This document shows positions 54,062 through 64,000 of a stretch of DNA of 64,000 nucleotides, one piece after another. The stretch's first letter is position 1. Each line of letters opens with the position of its first letter. The translations under genes and the position numbers were made by a program. The notes beneath the pieces were generated by a model. That model was not told where the DNA came from. It searched no databases and saw nothing but the letters and a program-made list of their open reading frames with translations. This DNA is from Pseudophaeobacter sp. EL27 (GTDB lineage: Bacteria > Pseudomonadota > Alphaproteobacteria > Rhodobacterales > Rhodobacteraceae), in the NCBI RefSeq assembly GCF_900313025.1, contig NZ_OMPQ01000009.1, positions 62,012 through 126,011 on the forward strand, in the 5' to 3' direction.

Positions 54062-55360
54062 TTACAGCTCCTGCGCCAGATGCAGCATGCCAGCGGTAAT
54101 CTCGCTCAGCTGCGCAGGCGTGGTTACAAAGGGCGGCATCGTATAGATGTTCTTGCCAAAGGGACGCAGGAACACGCCCATTTCATGGGCCAGCGCATGG
54201 GCCGTATCAGCCGAGACCACATGGTTCATTTCAATGACACCAATGGCTCCCAGCACCCGAACGTCATGCACATTGGCAAGGGCACGTGCGGGCTCCAGCT
54301 CCTGTTTCAGCTGGTCTGATATTGCCGCCACCCCTCCGCGCCAGTCCTGCCCGGTCAATAAATCCAACGAGGCCTTCGCCGCTGCGCAGGCCAGCGGATT
54401 GGCCATATAGGTGGGCCCATGCATAAAGATGCCCGGACTGCCATGGCCGATGCCCAGCGCGACGCGATCATTGGTCATGGTGCAGGCAAAGGAGATATGC
54501 CCCCCCGTCAGCCCCTTGCCAAGGCAGATGATATCCGGCTCTACGCGACAGAAATCTGTGGCAAACAGCTCACCTGTGCGGCCAAAGCCGGTGGCGATCT
54601 CGTCAAAGATCAACAGGATGCCCAGGTCATCACAAAGTGCGCGCGCCTGGTTGAGGTATTCGGGATGGTAGAAGTACATGCCGCCGGTGCCCTGGACCAC
54701 AGGTTCCAGGATGAACCCGGCGATTTTCTCGGCATTGGCCTCCAGTACGGAACGCAGCTCACCCAAGCCGTTTTGTGCCGGATCTTCGTTCCAGTCCTGC
54801 CCCAGGGTGATTGGCGGGCGGGAGACAAAATGCTGCACGCTCAGCGCGCCCTGGAACAGGTGATGCATACCGGTGTCCGGGTCACAGACGCTCATCGCCT
54901 TCCAAGTGTCACCATGATAGCCCGAGCGCACGGTGGCAAACTGACTGCGCCCTTCAAACCCCTTGGCGTGCTGATATTGCACCGCCATCTTCATCGCCAC
55001 CTCAACCGAGACCGAGCCAGAGTCGCAATAGAAGATCCGCGTCAGGCTGTCGGGTGAGATCTCCAGCAGCTTGCGTCCCAGATCGATGGCCGGGTCATGG
55101 GTCAGCCCGCCAAACATCACATGTGGCAGGCGGTCCAGTTGGTCATGGATGGCCGATGTGATCGCCGGGTTGCGATGACCATGCATCATGCACCACCAGG
55201 ACGACATGGCGTCAATCAACCGGGTGCCGTCCTCAAGGGTGATATGCACGCCCTCGCTTTCCTTCACCACAAAGGTGGGGCCGGGTTTGGCGACATTGGT
55301 ATAGGGATGCCAGAGATGCTGCTGGTCAAACTCCAGCTGGCTCAGATCCGATGCACTCAT
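54062..55360 (-). CDS. bioA: Adenosylmethionine-8-amino-7-oxononanoate aminotransferase
   Basis: The third enzyme of biotin synthesis, 432 residues; it turns 7-keto-8-aminopelargonate into 7,8-diaminopelargonate using S-adenosylmethionine as the amino donor and PLP. HLWHPYT near 15-21 and SSWWCMMHGHRNPAI near 50-65 are family signatures, and the PLP lysine is in IICLGKGLTGG near 276. ATG 55360 follows GGGAGG by 7 bases and overlaps the bioD stop. It is the last gene of bioBFDA. Confidence 0.96.
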   Translation of the reverse strand: MSASDLSQLEFDQQHLWHPYTNVAKPGPTFVVKESEGVHITLEDGTRLIDAMSSWWCMMHGHRNPAITSAIHDQLDRLPHVMFGGLTHDPAIDLGRKLLEISPDSLTRIFYCDSGSVSVEVAMKMAVQYQHAKGFEGRSQFATVRSGYHGDTWKAMSVCDPDTGMHHLFQGALSVQHFVSRPPITLGQDWNEDPAQNGLGELRSVLEANAEKIAGFILEPVVQGTGGMYFYHPEYLNQARALCDDLGILLIFDEIATGFGRTGELFATDFCRVEPDIICLGKGLTGGHISFACTMTNDRVALGIGHGSPGIFMHGPTYMANPLACAAAKASLDLLTGQDWRGGVAAISDQLKQELEPARALANVHDVRVLGAIGVIEMNHVVSADTAHALAHEMGVFLRPFGKNIYTMPPFVTTPAQLSEITAGMLHLAQEL

Positions 55361-55983
55361 CACAACGCCTCCCTTATCAGATCCAGATTGATGTGTTCTG
55401 CAAAGGCCTCAGTCAAGGTTGCGCCGCCAAGGGTCTCGATCATCGGCAGCCGCCCCAAATGCGGCACTTTGCCAAACTGCAGGATGGTTTCCTCAACCTC
55501 GGGCTCAGCATCACCAATGAAGGCCACCCCCACCACGTCACAGCCCGCATCGCGCAGCACCTTGAGGGACATGAGTGTGTGGTTGATCGTCCCCAGCTGG
55601 GTCCGCGCGCAGAGGATAACCGGCGTGCCCCAGCGGGCAAAAAGATCCAGATAGAGCATCTCGCGGTTCAGCGGCACCATCAACCCGCCGGCCCCTTCGA
55701 CCACCAGCGGGCCCTCGACCTGCGGCAGCGTGAGCCTATCGGGGTCAATCACCACCCCCTCGGCCTCGGCCGATAGATGTGGCGAGGCGGGCAATTGCAG
55801 CAGATAGCCCTCAGACAGCGGTGTGACACCGGAGAGCCGCGCCACGATCTGGCTGTCGGTTTCTTCTTCCAGACCAGACTGCACCGGTTTCCAGTAGCTG
55901 GCTGTTAGCGCCTGCACCAGACCGGCAGAAAAGATGGTTTTGCCGATGCCGGTATCGGTCCCAGTCACCACCAGGGCATTCAT
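55360..55983 (-). CDS. bioD: Dethiobiotin synthetase
   Basis: A 207-residue ATP-dependent enzyme that closes the ureido ring of diaminopelargonate with CO2. The P-loop is VTGTDTGIGKTIFSAGL near 5-21, KPVQSGLEEETDS near 33-45 is the substrate loop, and VEGAGGLMVPLNRE near 97 is the usual second site. It overlaps bioA and bioF by a few bases, so it is translationally coupled. Confidence 0.95.
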   Translation of the reverse strand: MNALVVTGTDTGIGKTIFSAGLVQALTASYWKPVQSGLEEETDSQIVARLSGVTPLSEGYLLQLPASPHLSAEAEGVVIDPDRLTLPQVEGPLVVEGAGGLMVPLNREMLYLDLFARWGTPVILCARTQLGTINHTLMSLKVLRDAGCDVVGVAFIGDAEPEVEETILQFGKVPHLGRLPMIETLGGATLTEAFAEHINLDLIREAL

Positions 55984-57149
55984 GCAACCTGATCCAGTGC
56001 ATAGGGCCGCAGGTTTGACTGCGCCAGCTCACTCGCCAGTGTCTCAAACAGCTCGGTGATCACCGGTTTTGTCAGGGTGCCGGTCAGCGAAATCCGCAAA
56101 CGCGAGGTCCCCTTGGGCACGGTAGGTGGGCGAATGCCGCGCACGTCAAAGCCCTGCGCCTGTATCCGTTCGGCCAAGGCCATGGTCGGCTTGTCCTCAC
56201 CAATCACCACCGGCAGGATCTGGCTCCGATAGCCGCTGAGCCCGCAGAGACGGGTGGCCTCGCTATGGGCATGGGTAATCAAATCCCAGGCACGCGCGCG
56301 CCGCCCTGCATTTTCGGCCAGATCGCGCAGCGCCACCCGCACCAGAGCCGCATTCAGCGGCGAAGGCGCGGTGGCAAAGATAAAGCCACGCCCACGATTG
56401 ACCAGAAACTCGATCAGCACCTGGGCGCCGCAGATCAGCGCACCAGACACGCCCAGCCCCTTGCCGCAGGTATGCAATGTCAGCACCCAGGGGTTCTGCG
56501 CATAGTCATGCGCCAGACCCCGGCCCAGATCACCAAACAATCCGGAGGCATGGGCCTCATCCACCACCAGAACCGCCGCCTCGCGTTCCGCCAGCGCCGC
56601 AAACTCCGGCAAGGGCGCCAATGTGCCCTCCATTGAGTAGACAGATTCCACCGCGATCCAGATCTGACCGCTGCCGCCTTCGGCGCGCCAGCTGGCGATC
56701 TGCGCCGCCGCATCTGCGGGGCTGTTATGAATGAAGCTGCGGCGTTCCGCTCGGCCCAGACGCATACCATCATGGGTGCTGGCATGGATCAGCGCATCAT
56801 AGAGCACCAGATCGCCCCGCTGCGGCAGGGTCGAGAAGATCGCCTGATTGGCGTTGAACCCGCCGCCCATAAACAGCGCCGCCTCGGTGCCAAAAAACGC
56901 CGCCGCCTCAGCTTCCAGCACCACATGCTCATCCGCATTGCCGCGCAGCAGACGCGAGCCACCTGCGCCTACGGGCACACCGCGCTCCAGCGCCTCCAGC
57001 GCCGCAGTTTTCAGGGTCTGACTCTGTGCCAGTCCCAGGTAATCGTTTGAAGAAAAATCATGCCCCGCACGCGGGATCAACCGGCGAAACCGCCCCTGCT
57101 CACGCAGATCTTCCAGCCCGGTGGTATGGCGTGGGAAAACGTCGCTCAT
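55980..57149 (-). CDS. bioF: 8-amino-7-oxononanoate synthase
   Basis: A 389-residue PLP enzyme that condenses a pimeloyl thioester with alanine to begin biotin ring assembly. Landmarks are [13 protein letters not shown] near 32, [11 protein letters not shown] near 62, [16 protein letters not shown] near 190 and the PLP lysine in [14 protein letters not shown] near 227. It is second in the operon. No gene for pimelate precursor synthesis (bioC, bioH, bioG or bioZ) is in the window. Confidence 0.95.
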   Translation of the reverse strand: MSDVFPRHTTGLEDLREQGRFRRLIPRAGHDFSSNDYLGLAQSQTLKTAALEALERGVPVGAGGSRLLRGNADEHVVLEAEAAAFFGTEAALFMGGGFNANQAIFSTLPQRGDLVLYDALIHASTHDGMRLGRAERRSFIHNSPADAAAQIASWRAEGGSGQIWIAVESVYSMEGTLAPLPEFAALAEREAAVLVVDEAHASGLFGDLGRGLAHDYAQNPWVLTLHTCGKGLGVSGALICGAQVLIEFLVNRGRGFIFATAPSPLNAALVRVALRDLAENAGRRARAWDLITHAHSEATRLCGLSGYRSQILPVVIGEDKPTMALAERIQAQGFDVRGIRPPTVPKGTSRLRISLTGTLTKPVITELFETLASELAQSNLRPYALDQVA

Positions 57150-58186
57150 ACCGAAGCCTCCTCGCGGGTTTCAGCAGAGCGCCCAGGGCAGATATTGGCC
57201 TGCGCCTCATCATGGCTGCCGTCAGACCCCACGCCCATGGCGGTGATGCCCAGCTTGTCGAACAGGATCTGGTCCTTGTCTTCCTCGGGGTTGTCTGCCG
57301 TCAGCAGCGTGTCACCAACAAAGATCGAATTGGCGCCGGCGAAGAAACACATGGCCTGCAGCTCATCGGTCATATCAGTGCGCCCAGCCGAGAGCCGCAC
57401 ATGGGATTTCGGCATCAGGATCCGCGCCAGCGCGATGGTGCGGACAAACTCAATCGGATCCAGCTTGGCCACATCGGCAAGCGGCGTGTCGGCCATCGGG
57501 ATCAGCATGTTCACCGGCACCGAATCCGGGTGTTCCTCCAGCGTGGCCAGGGCCAGGATCATATCGATGCGGTCCATCTGCTGCTCGCCCATGCCAACAA
57601 TACCTCCAGCACAGACCTTCATGCCCGCCTCGCGCACCCGGTTCAGGGTGTCGATGCGATCCGTAAAGGTGCGGGTGGTGATGATCTCGGAATAATAGCG
57701 TTCGGAGGTGTCGATATTGTGGTTGTAATAGTCCAGCCCCGCGTCGCGCAGCCGGAAGACCTGATTGTCATCCAGCATGCCCAGGGTCATGCAGGTCTCC
57801 ATGCCCAGATCCTTGACGCCCTCGATCATCGCTTCCAGCGCCGCCATGTCGCGGTCCTTGGGCGAGCGCCAGGCTGCCCCCATGCAATAGCGTGTCGCTC
57901 CGCCCTCCTTGGCCTTGCGGGCCTCGGCCAGAACGCGCTCCACCTCGATCAGCTTGCTGGCCGAAAGTTTCGCACCATTGCGAGCCGACTGCGAGCAATA
58001 GGCGCAGTCCTCGGCGCAGCCGCCGGTCTTGATGCTCAAGAGCTTGGACTTCTGCACCTGATTGGGATCGTAGTGCTGGCGGTGCACGGACTGCGCCTCG
58101 AACAACAGATCCATGAAGGGCTTGTTGTAGATCTCTTCGGCTTCGGCGCGGGTCCAGTCGTTTCGAATAGGGGCAGCGTCCAGCAT
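57146..58186 (-). CDS. bioB: Biotin synthase
   Basis: A 346-residue radical SAM enzyme that inserts sulfur into dethiobiotin. The 4Fe-4S radical SAM cysteines are in [19 protein letters not shown] near 55-72, and [15 protein letters not shown] near 152 is a family motif. It is the first gene of bioBFDA and lies behind BioR-type boxes. The divergent thiamine operon starts on the other side of the control region. Confidence 0.97.
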   Translation of the reverse strand: MLDAAPIRNDWTRAEAEEIYNKPFMDLLFEAQSVHRQHYDPNQVQKSKLLSIKTGGCAEDCAYCSQSARNGAKLSASKLIEVERVLAEARKAKEGGATRYCMGAAWRSPKDRDMAALEAMIEGVKDLGMETCMTLGMLDDNQVFRLRDAGLDYYNHNIDTSERYYSEIITTRTFTDRIDTLNRVREAGMKVCAGGIVGMGEQQMDRIDMILALATLEEHPDSVPVNMLIPMADTPLADVAKLDPIEFVRTIALARILMPKSHVRLSAGRTDMTDELQAMCFFAGANSIFVGDTLLTADNPEEDKDQILFDKLGITAMGVGSDGSHDEAQANICPGRSAETREEASV

Positions 58187-58243
58187 GGGCTCTCCTGAGG
58201 GGTCACAGTGTTGAAATTGAGGGCGCTGAGCCCGGTTGCGTTT

Positions 58244-58253
58244 TTATAGATAA
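58244..58253. promoter_or_regulatory. BioR box
   Basis: TTATAGATAA exactly fits the BioR consensus TTATMKATAA used by alphaproteobacterial GntR-type biotin repressors. It is 58 bases before the bioB start, where repressor binding would block the promoter. No bioR gene is in the window. Confidence 0.85.
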
Positions 58254-58327
58254 TTTAACCTCAACCACCAAGAGCTTATATTGCAGCGCGGCAATTTCAC
58301 GCCTCAACCATCGTTACATACTGTTTA

Positions 58328-58350
58328 TTATAGATTATTTTTATCTATTT
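58328..58350. promoter_or_regulatory. Degenerate BioR-like boxes
   Basis: TTATAGATTA (58328-58337, one mismatch from consensus) and TTATCTATTT (58341-58350, two mismatches) lie side by side about 150 bases upstream of bioB and about 45-70 bases before the TPP riboswitch. They may be auxiliary BioR sites or simply AT-rich promoter DNA for the thiamine operon. Confidence 0.4.
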
Positions 58351-58387
58351 AAATTCTTGTTGACCTTCCCCCCGCCGCTCCCCTAGG

Positions 58388-61424
<3,037 letters not shown>

Positions 61425-61428
<4 letters not shown>

Positions 61429-61622
61429 AAATCACCGTGAATGCAAAACCTCATGATATCTCCGCCGCCACTCTGGACGCGGCCCTGACGGAGCTGGGAT
61501 TGATCAGCCCGGCCTTGGCAACCGCCCTGAACGGCGCCTTTGTTTCGCGTGCGAAACGTGTTGATACACAGTTAACCGAGGGCGACCGCATTGAAGTGCT
61601 GGCGCCGATGCAGGGAGGCTGA
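61425..61622 (+). CDS. thiS: Thiamine sulfur-carrier protein
   Basis: A 65-residue ubiquitin-fold protein that ends in Gly-Gly (MQGG), the site activated by ThiF and then thiocarboxylated to provide sulfur for the thiazole. It overlaps thiO by 4 bases and thiG begins 4 bases after its stop. Confidence 0.93.
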
Positions 61623-61625
61623 GCC

Positions 61626-62393
61626 ATGCAGTTCTACGGCACCGAACTGACCTCGCGCCTGTTTCTGGGCACCGCGCAATACCCCTCTCCCAAGGTGCTT
61701 TGTGAGGCGATCACCGCCAGCGGCACCGAGGTGATCACGGTCTCGCTGCGCCGCGAAAGTGCTGCTGGCGCAGGCACCGGGTTCTGGCAGATGCTGCGCC
61801 AGACCGGCGCGCGTATCCTGCCCAATACCGCCGGCTGTCATACCGTGCAGGAGGCGGTGACCACGGCCCAGATGGCACGCGAGGTCTTTGATACAGACTG
61901 GATCAAACTGGAGGTGATCGGCCATGCCGACAGCCTGCAACCGGATGTCTTTGCCCTGGTCGAGGCCGCGCGGATCCTCAGCGGGGATGGCTTCAAGGTC
62001 TTTCCCTATACCACCGAAGATCTGGTGGTGGGGGAACACCTGTTGGAGGCGGGCTGCGAAGTCCTGATGCCCTGGGGCGCGCCGATTGGATCGGGTCAGG
62101 GCTTGCGCAATCCCGATGGGCTGCGGGCCATGCGGGCCCATTTCCCGGACACACCTCTGGTGGTGGATGCCGGCATTGGCCGCCCCTCGGATGCGGCGGC
62201 TGCAATGGAGCTGGGCTTGGATGCGGTGCTGCTCAATACCGCCGTGGCCAAGGCCGGGGATCCTATCGCGATGGCGCAGGCCATGGCCCAGGCGGTGAGG
62301 GCTGGTCAGATCGGATATGCGGCCGACCCCATGCCGCGCCGCGATATGGCGGTGCCCTCGACCCCGGTTCTGGGGCTGGCGGACCTGAAATGA
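61626..62393 (+). CDS. thiG: Thiazole synthase
   Basis: A 255-residue barrel enzyme that builds the thiazole phosphate from dehydroglycine, deoxyxylulose phosphate and ThiS thiocarboxylate. The imine-forming lysine is in [12 protein letters not shown] near 97. [21 protein letters not shown] near 61 and [13 protein letters not shown] near 140 are family motifs. It overlaps thiE by 4 bases. Confidence 0.95.
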   Translation: MQFYGTELTSRLFLGTAQYPSPKVLCEAITASGTEVITVSLRRESAAGAGTGFWQMLRQTGARILPNTAGCHTVQEAVTTAQMAREVFDTDWIKLEVIGHADSLQPDVFALVEAARILSGDGFKVFPYTTEDLVVGEHLLEAGCEVLMPWGAPIGSGQGLRNPDGLRAMRAHFPDTPLVVDAGIGRPSDAAAAMELGLDAVLLNTAVAKAGDPIAMAQAMAQAVRAGQIGYAADPMPRRDMAVPSTPVLGLADLK

Positions 62394-62998
62394 AGGAACA
62401 GCAGATGATGGAACAGTTTTATCTGATTGTAGGCCATGTCGGCCGGTTGGAGCTCTTGGTGCCACAGGGGGCCAAATTGGTGCAGCTGCGGATCAAGGAT
62501 GAACCGGAGGCAGAGCTGCGCCGCCAGATCGCCCGCGCCCGCGATTTCTGCGCCGTGCATGGCGCCCAACTGGTGGTCAACGACCATTGGCAGCTGGCGC
62601 TGGATCTGAACTGCAACTTTGTGCACCTTGGCCAGGAAGATATGGAAACGGCGGATTTTGCCGCCCTGCGTGCCGCCGGCATCCGCTATGGGCTCTCGAC
62701 CCATGACGAGACAGAGCTGGAGCGTGCCCTCAGCCATGATCCGGCCTATGTGGCGCTGGGGCCGGTCTATCCGACCCTGCTGAAGAAAATGAAATGGGGA
62801 CCTCAGGGATTGGAGCGCGTCAGCCGCTGGAAAGAGATCGCAGGGAACACACCCCTGGTCGCCATCGGCGGGCTGACACCGGAGCGCCTGCCGGGTGTTT
62901 TTGCCGCCGGCGCGGATAGCGCGGCGGTGGTGACGGATATTCAGCTGGCCGATGACCCCGAGGCACGCTGCCGTCAATGGGCAAAGGCCTGCGCCTGA
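62390..62998 (+). CDS. thiE: Thiamine phosphate synthase
   Basis: A 202-residue barrel enzyme that joins HMP pyrophosphate and thiazole phosphate. [45 protein letters not shown] and [10 protein letters not shown] are visible. [16 protein letters not shown] departs somewhat from the usual GPI(F/Y)PTXTK. ATG 62390 is used because it overlaps the thiG stop; ATG 62405 behind AAGGA is an alternative. Shorter than E. coli ThiE. Confidence 0.85.
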   Translation: MKEQQMMEQFYLIVGHVGRLELLVPQGAKLVQLRIKDEPEAELRRQIARARDFCAVHGAQLVVNDHWQLALDLNCNFVHLGQEDMETADFAALRAAGIRYGLSTHDETELERALSHDPAYVALGPVYPTLLKKMKWGPQGLERVSRWKEIAGNTPLVAIGGLTPERLPGVFAAGADSAAVVTDIQLADDPEARCRQWAKACA

Positions 62999-63966
62999 TG
63001 TCACGCTATGCCCGCCAGATGGTCCTGCCCGAGGTCGGCGCTGCGGGTCAGGCCCGATTGGCCCGCGCTCATGTGCTGGTCATCGGCGCTGGCGGGCTGG
63101 GCGCACCGGTGCTGCAATATCTGGCGGGTGCCGGTATCGGCAGGATCACCCTGCTGGATCCTGACACCGTGGAGGAAAGCAATCTGCACCGTCAGGTGCT
63201 GTTTTCCATGGCAGATATCGGTCAGCCCAAAGTCAGTGCAGCCCGCAAGCATCTGCTGGCGGCCAACCCCGGTCTAACCCTGCACACCCATGTCGAGGCG
63301 CTCAGCGCGGCAAATGTTCAGCGTTTTTTGGCCTCGGTGGATCTGGTGGTGGATGCAGCCGATAGCTTTGCCACCTCCTACATCTTGTCGGATGCCTGTC
63401 TGGACCACGGCCTGCCGCTCATCTCTGCTTCGGTACTGGCCCAACGGGGCTATGTTGGTGGCTTTTGTAGCACCGCGCCCTCGCTGCGCGCCCTGTTCCC
63501 CGAATTGCCGGAAAGCGCCGCCAGCTGTGCGAGCGCCGGCGTCATGGGGCCTATGGTTGGTGTCATCGGAGCCCTGCAGGCGCAGATGGCGCTAAAGACC
63601 CTCTTGCAGCACAGCCCCTCGCCGCTGGGGCGGCTCATCCAGATCGAGATGACAGATATGAGCCTGAGCAGCTTTGACTTTCACACCGCCTGTGAGCCGG
63701 AAAACCCGCTGCGCTTTACCAGTCCCGAGTTGATCCAAACGCAGGCACAGGTGATCGATCTGCGCCCCATTGAGGAAGCTCCCCAGCCTGCCACCCCCAG
63801 TGCCCGGCGCATCCTGCCAGAGGACTTGGCCACGGCAGGATTGGTCCCGGAACACGCAACGGTGCTGTGTTGTCGATCAGGAGTGCGGGCCTGGCGCGCC
63901 GCGCGCAGCCTGCGGGCGCAGGGTTTTGAAAAATTGGAAATCCTTGCCCTCGGAGACCAGACATGA
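62998..63966 (+). CDS. thiF: ThiF/MoeB-family adenylyltransferase with C-terminal rhodanese-like domain
   Basis: A 322-residue E1-like enzyme that adenylates the ThiS C-terminus. The ATP site is HVLVIGAGGLGAPVLQYLAG (about 23-43), with DPDTVEESNLHRQVLF near 56 and VDLVVDAADSFATSYIL near 115. The reactive region is CASAGVMGPMVGVIG. The usual Cys-X2-Cys zinc pairs are not obvious. The last 55 residues resemble a rhodanese module with the active-site Cys in VLCCRSGVRAWRAARSLRAQG, which could supply the sulfur. ATG 62998 overlaps the thiE stop by one base. Confidence 0.88.
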   Translation: MSRYARQMVLPEVGAAGQARLARAHVLVIGAGGLGAPVLQYLAGAGIGRITLLDPDTVEESNLHRQVLFSMADIGQPKVSAARKHLLAANPGLTLHTHVEALSAANVQRFLASVDLVVDAADSFATSYILSDACLDHGLPLISASVLAQRGYVGGFCSTAPSLRALFPELPESAASCASAGVMGPMVGVIGALQAQMALKTLLQHSPSPLGRLIQIEMTDMSLSSFDFHTACEPENPLRFTSPELIQTQAQVIDLRPIEEAPQPATPSARRILPEDLATAGLVPEHATVLCCRSGVRAWRAARSLRAQGFEKLEILALGDQT

Positions 63967-64000
63967 GCCGCATTCTGGTGGTGGCGGGCACTGATAGCAG
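63963..64000 (+). CDS. thiD: Start of HMP/HMP-phosphate kinase (truncated by window edge)
   Basis: The first 12 residues, MSRILVVAGTDS, are typical of ThiD, which phosphorylates hydroxymethylpyrimidine; in the family a Ser-Gly-Gly-Ala-Gly loop follows. ATG 63963 overlaps the thiF stop by 4 bases, keeping the coupled pattern of the operon. The remaining sequence is outside the window. Confidence 0.75.
   Translation, partial: MSRILVVAGTDS

Overview
This window looks like chromosomal DNA of a marine alphaproteobacterium of the Roseobacter group (Rhodobacteraceae). The grounds are GC-rich coding sequence, a monomeric NADP isocitrate dehydrogenase, linked thi and bio operons with BioR-type boxes, an xdhABC/BMP transporter cluster, a large flavin plus GcvT dehydrogenase of the methylated-amine type, and Roseobacter-style GC-hairpin repeats. 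This is inference from gene content; no 16S or other marker rRNA is present, and I saw no tRNA, rRNA or CRISPR array.

Layout. 1-700: the tail of an unidentified gene, a palindromic intergenic element and a small AT-richer coiled-coil ORF. 719-4231: dnaE (minus). 4672-13991: one run of seven tightly packed plus-strand genes, xdhA-xdhB-xdhC, a two-domain ABC ATPase, two permeases and a BMP-type binding protein, probably purine/nucleoside uptake joined to xanthine oxidation. 14079-15752: an HlyD-type adaptor with a small membrane partner (minus). 15924-19057: three coupled genes (aldo/keto reductase, DAO-type flavoenzyme, DUF938), then an AhpD-like protein behind an FNR-type box. 19151-27420: a DMGDH/SARDH-like flavoprotein, a small secreted protein, an FAD-linked hydroxyacid dehydrogenase with a strong upstream palindrome, gamma-glutamyltranspeptidase, a D-2-hydroxyacid dehydrogenase and an SH3-like secreted protein. 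27454-31217: an SbcC/SbcD-like (YhaN/YhaO-like) ATPase-phosphoesterase pair. 31387-34779: a GntR regulator and an SsuABC-like importer. 34798-45359: a glycosyltransferase, icd, a chemoreceptor, a MocR/MFS divergent pair and a secreted alpha/beta hydrolase.

45485-46613 is a decayed IS5-family (IS903-group) insertion sequence whose transposase is broken by two palindromic insertions of about 40 bp. 46667-49451: an Old Yellow Enzyme homologue divergent from a LysR regulator, then a DUF2478 protein. 49567-53635: a quaternary-amine (ProXWV/OpuA-like) importer with a fused double permease. 54062-58186: bioBFDA (minus) with BioR boxes upstream. 58388-64000: a TPP riboswitch followed by thiC-thiO-thiS-thiG-thiE-thiF and the start of thiD, so two cofactor operons diverge from one control region.

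The most unusual items are the twin palindromic inserts in the IS, the GCAAG/CTTGC cluster upstream of xdhA, the 22-bp palindrome at 23761, the composite hairpin-plus-motif repeats shared at 10790 and 38768, and the uncharacterised three-gene redox cluster at 15924-18600. No wholly new system is evident; most genes belong to recognisable families.
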